From contig NC_088310.1 of NCBI RefSeq assembly GCF_910592395.1, forward strand, positions 2,177,501-2,241,500: a stretch of 64,000 nucleotides of DNA, given 5' to 3'. Below, piece by piece: positions 60,504 to 64,000 of the stretch (position 1 is its first letter; each line of letters opens with the position of its first letter). The notes below the pieces were generated by a model. The model worked only from the letters and a program-made list of their open reading frames with translations. It had not been told where the DNA came from and ran no database searches. The position numbers and the translations under genes were made by a program. The DNA comes from Lineus longissimus. Taxonomy: Eukaryota > Nemertea > Pilidiophora > Heteronemertea > Lineidae.

Positions 60504-62267
60504 ATGAAAATGGCACGGATGAACTTTCAAACGTTTCGACAGGATTCAAAGTCCTCGAACGCATCGAGCCATTCAACAGGAAGGTTACTTGGTGCCTTGG
60601 TTGTCTGTAAGGCCAAGTCGCGCTCTCTCAGAATCGTGTGGGCTGCCATATATCTGGTATGCCTGGTGGGGTTCGTGGCACACATGTGCATACTGATCCA
60701 GCGGTACACCGCCCATCCGATCAATGTGGACACCAAGTACACGACTAAACGGATTCCATTCCCAGACGTCACCATTTGTAACACGGTGGCTGTCTCCTTG
60801 GGAAAGATGATGTACAATTTGACAGCTTTCGAAGAAACCAACGCCTTCAAAAACTCCTCTCTTGATCACTTCGCTGATGTGAAGTACCTCAAGACAGCCT
60901 CAAAGCAAACTCTTTATGATATCTATCGTCGCATTGAGAACATGCTATATGTTTCCTTGAGCGACCAGTTTGGGCACGGGGACTACATTATAGTGCAGTG
61001 CTTGTATAAGGAGGACTTCTGTGATCGCAAGCTGATAAAGGAGGTGAAGATTCCTGGATATGGGAACTGCTTCACTCTCCCCTCCCCCGGCGATGTGGAG
61101 GAATCGGGCGAACATGGCGGCTACAGAATGGTACTCTTCACTGAAGGTAGAGTGCCCAATGAGACGTGGTTCAGTTCATATAACGACAGGATTAATACGT
61201 TATCCGAGTTTAAATACAGCATGCTTAAACCCGTTGGAATGAAAATAATCGTCCATGAGAAGGACAGTTACCCTGACCCAGGTTCTGGGACCATTGTTAC
61301 GTCTGGTTACTACTGGAATATGGCAATAGAGCCGAAGTGGACGACGAGGGATCCTGCGACCCTCATTGGCTGCACTGGCGGAGATAGGACTCACATCAAA
61401 TACAGGGACTATCTTACCGGAGAGATCAACAACTATAGCTACACACTGGAAGACTGCCGCAAGGTTCAGCTGCAACGCTACTGGTTCGAAACGTGTGGGT
61501 GTCTCTCTGAGGACTATCCGATCCCATATGAAGTGATTGCAGATAGCTTGGATCTAAATACGAAGAAGTCCTTCGACAATTTCTGTTTCTTCTCGTTCGA
61601 ACTAATGGCTGATTTTACGAAATGGAAAGAGTACATGAAGGGACCGAATGGGAGCACAGCAGGGAGTAAGTTCAACTGTGCTGCAACGCTATTGAAACAC
61701 CAAGAACGGAGAGATGTTGGGGAGTGGGAGGGCGTATGCAAAGCACCGTGTGAGGAGCGTAGATACCGCGTGTCGCACTCACAGGGGAGGTTTGGTCGAG
61801 ATATGCCCTTCACACATTACTACTTGCACGCCAACTTGTTCTGCGAGCCGCCCGAATGGTTCCTAAACAAGACGGAATACCAATCTATCATCCCGACCTT
61901 GAACGACCTCTGCGAAGCATATCATAGGAATCATCCGAAGTCGGAGTTACAACTTCTGAGGGAGAACTTCCTGCAGCTTCATATCTACTTCCAGTCAGGG
62001 ATTGTTAAGCATGTGACAGAAAGTTCAGCCTACCCTCTCTCAAATTTGTTTTCGGACATTGGGGGCATTCTCGGACTGTATGTTGGAGTGAGTGCTGTGA
62101 CTTTGTGCGAAATTCTTCAGTATTGTATCAAATGGGTCGAATTGGGGAAGGACAAGAAGCAATCTAAAGGGGACGAGTCTGGTGAAAGAAAGCCTGAAGC
62201 TGGCGTGATATGTCCTCTTCAGAATGACAGCAGTCTGCAAGAGATCAGTGTAACCATTCACGAATAA
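60504..62267 (+). CDS. DEG/ENaC-family sodium channel subunit, intronless
   Basis: A 587-residue open frame in one exon; a second ATG at 60510 is also possible. The family forms trimeric amiloride-sensitive Na+ channels (ASIC, FMRFamide-gated and mechanosensory types). TM1 is at about 44-66, followed by the post-TM1 motif FPDVTIC (86-92). A large Cys-rich extracellular domain includes a CRKVQLQRYWFETCGCL block, FNCAAT and CKAPCEERRY. TM2 is at about 512-535 in LSNLFSDIGGILGLYVGVSA; GVS (528-530) is at the place of the G/S-x-S selectivity filter. A cytoplasmic tail of about 43 residues follows. The N-terminal His-Gly gating motif is not in its usual form: SSHSTGRL stands where SxxHG-type sequences normally occur. 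Gating stimulus cannot be read. No introns were needed, in contrast to most neighbours. Confidence 0.93.
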   Translation: MKMARMNFQTFRQDSKSSNASSHSTGRLLGALVVCKAKSRSLRIVWAAIYLVCLVGFVAHMCILIQRYTAHPINVDTKYTTKRIPFPDVTICNTVAVSLGKMMYNLTAFEETNAFKNSSLDHFADVKYLKTASKQTLYDIYRRIENMLYVSLSDQFGHGDYIIVQCLYKEDFCDRKLIKEVKIPGYGNCFTLPSPGDVEESGEHGGYRMVLFTEGRVPNETWFSSYNDRINTLSEFKYSMLKPVGMKIIVHEKDSYPDPGSGTIVTSGYYWNMAIEPKWTTRDPATLIGCTGGDRTHIKYRDYLTGEINNYSYTLEDCRKVQLQRYWFETCGCLSEDYPIPYEVIADSLDLNTKKSFDNFCFFSFELMADFTKWKEYMKGPNGSTAGSKFNCAATLLKHQERRDVGEWEGVCKAPCEERRYRVSHSQGRFGRDMPFTHYYLHANLFCEPPEWFLNKTEYQSIIPTLNDLCEAYHRNHPKSELQLLRENFLQLHIYFQSGIVKHVTESSAYPLSNLFSDIGGILGLYVGVSAVTLCEILQYCIKWVELGKDKKQSKGDESGERKPEAGVICPLQNDSSLQEISVTIHE

Positions 62268-62668
62268 CATTGATGTTCAATGATGTCATACAGGGTGTTG
62301 CACATTATGACTTTGGTAGAGATTGAGTACCCTTGGAACACTCTGTCAGTGTAGTTAGGAATACCATTCACTTCTTTCCTTTGGTAGAGTTTTAGTTCCC
62401 TTGGAACAGAAGTTGTCAGTGTTTAGGTTAGGAATGGCATTCACTACTTTCCTCAAGCAGCCGTTTGTGTGACTTCCTGTAACATTTTGCAAATCAGAAG
62501 CTTGCCATTTTGAGGGAGATCAGAATCTGCAACAAGGAATGACAAATCACACCGTAAAAGACCAACTAATCAACTAATAGGTCAACCAAGAGATCACTAC
62601 GAATGTGTGTCATGATCTCTTGGTTGCGCTTAATCAAAAGGCTCATCCGGCAGAATTTGATTCGATAC
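62268..62668 (+). other. Channel gene 3' flank
   Basis: A pair of related segments (GGTAGAGATTGAGTACCCTTGGAACA near 62312 and GGTAGAGTTTTAGTTCCCTTGGAACA near 62382, each followed by TGTCAGTGT and AGGAAT..CATTCACT) forms a short tandem duplication. No AATAAA signal was seen before the minisatellite. Confidence 0.5.
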
Positions 62669-63880
62669 ATGTCCCCTACTTATGTTCCCGTCCCTCCTTC
62701 TCTATATACATGTCCGCTATTCACGTTCACATCTCTTCTAATGCACGTTTCCCGTCCCTCCTTCTCCATACATGTCCCCTACTCATGCTCACATCTCTTC
62801 TAATGCATGTTTCCCGTCCCTCCTTCTCCATACATGTCCCCTACTCATGCTCACATCTCTTCTAATGCATGTTTCCCGTCCCTCCTTCTCCATACATGTC
62901 CCCTACTCATGCTCACATCTCTTCTAATGCACGTTTCCCGTCCCTCCTTCTCCATACATGTCCCCTATTCATGCTCACATCTCTTCTAATGCATGTTTCC
63001 CGTCCCTCCTTCTCCATACATGTCCCCTACTCATGCTCACATCTCTTCTAATGCATGTTTCCCGTCCCTCCTTCTCCATACATGTCCCCTACTCATGCTC
63101 ACATCTCTTCTAATGCACGTTTCCCGTCCCTCCTTCTCCATACATGTCCCCTATTCATGCTCACATCTCTTCTAATGCATGTTTCCCGTCCCTCCTTCTC
63201 CATACATGTCCCCTACTCACGTTCACATCTCTTCTAATGCACGTTTCCCGTCCCTCCTTCTCCATACATGTCCCCTACTCACGTTCACATCTCTTCTAAT
63301 GCACGTTTCCCGTCCCTCCTTCTCCATACATGTCCCCTACTCACGTTCACATCTCTTCTAATGCATGTTTCCCGTCCCTCCTTCTCCATACATGTCCCCT
63401 ACTCACGTTCACATCTCTTCTAATGCATGTTTCCTGTCCCTCCTTCTCCATACATGTCCCCTACTCATGCTCACATCTCTTCTAATGCATGTTTCCCGTC
63501 CCTCCTTCTCCATACATGTCCCCTACTGACGTTCACATCTCTTCTAATGCATGTTTCCTGTCCCTCCTTCTCCATACATGTCCCCTACTCATGCTCACAT
63601 CTCTTCTAATGCACGTTTCCCGTCCCTCCTTCTCCATACATGTCCCCTACTCATGCTCACATCTCTTCTAATGCACGTTTCCCATCCTTCCTTCTCCATA
63701 CATGTCCCCTACTCATGCTCACATCTCTTCTAATGCACGTTTCCCATCCCTCCTTCTCCATACATGTCCCCTACTCTTGCTCTCACTGGCATCTCTTCTT
63801 AAACATATTCCCGTCCCTCCTTTTCCATACATGTCCCCTCTTCATGTTCACATCTTCTTTCTTCTCCGTACATGTCCCCA
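62669..63880 (+). repeat. 62-bp minisatellite, about 19 units
   Basis: The unit contains CCGTCCCTCCTTCTCCATAC, then ATGTCCCCTACTCATGCTCA, then CATCTCTTCTAATGCATGTT. Units differ mainly at CATG/CACG and ATGC/ACGT positions. The first and last units are degenerate. Because 62 is not divisible by 3, the frame shifts each unit and any reading frame stops every third unit; it is not protein-coding. Confidence 0.97.
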
Positions 63881-64000
63881 CAGACCTGGAGCATATACTG
63901 CCCTAGTGTCTGATCCTCATCACCAGAGCACACTCTTAGATTTTCTCCTTCTGGAAAGCTCTTGACCTGGGTACTCAGGCTTTTCAAGGCCGGAGAAGAA
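63881..64000. other. Window end, no feature seen
   Basis: Unique sequence after the minisatellite; nothing recognisable in the last 120 bases. Confidence 0.4.

Noticed and set aside
62605-63965. Series of overlapping open frames of about 60 codons in the minisatellite
   Set aside because: They are frames of the 62-base repeat, each closing after three units; no start context or conservation of amino acids.
1-64000. Bacterial-type systems such as operons, CRISPR arrays or prophage
   Set aside because: Intron-split animal genes, pol III tRNA genes with internal promoters and no spaced direct repeats with variable spacers; the only array is a minisatellite without spacers.

Overview
This window is nuclear DNA from an invertebrate animal, most likely marine. 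The reasons are genes split into many short exons by GT-AG introns, metazoan families (an AREL1-type HECT ligase, a GALNT7-type mucin glycosyltransferase, a DEG/ENaC channel, Ig-domain secreted proteins), abundant short inverted-repeat elements, and frequent ACATGTA and TAGGCCTA words in non-coding DNA. The phylum cannot be fixed from the sequence: an ambulacrarian or a lophotrochozoan would both fit.

Layout. 1-7151 (+): 3' part of an AREL1-like HECT E3 ligase, 18 exons visible, with a 3' UTR to about 8.44 kb. 11.39-13.37 kb (-): a nucleotide-sugar transporter of the SLC35A type, convergent with AREL1. 16.6-22.6 kb: a possible small two-exon gene, a canonical tRNA-Cys, then two single-exon uncharacterised genes that face each other (18.2-19.2 kb + and 21.6-22.6 kb -) and share a conserved motif block. 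Between those two lie two more tRNA genes in a duplicated segment; one keeps the Cys anticodon and the other has become a Trp-type tRNA. 25.1-26.4 kb (-): a GT31 beta-1,3-glycosyltransferase. 31.6-40.8 kb (-): a complete 13-exon GALNT7-like polypeptide GalNAc-transferase whose introns and 3' flank carry several inverted-repeat elements. 41-48.7 kb: gene-poor, with hairpins, homopolymer tracts and a local duplication. 48.8-59.0 kb (+): two tandem paralogous genes for secreted proteins with Ig-like domains, with the same four-exon, phase 0/1/0 structure; I do not recognise this family. 60.5-62.3 kb (+): an intronless DEG/ENaC-type sodium channel. 62.67-63.88 kb: a 62-bp minisatellite.

Three genes (SLC35A-like, GT31, GALNT7-like) are parts of secretory-pathway glycosylation, but they are separated by unrelated genes and nothing shows co-regulation. 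The items most worth following up are the tRNA identity switch, the two secreted Ig-like genes, and the convergent pair of uncharacterised genes. All exon boundaries were derived by hand from splice consensus plus uninterrupted reading frame; every junction listed for the large genes keeps frame.
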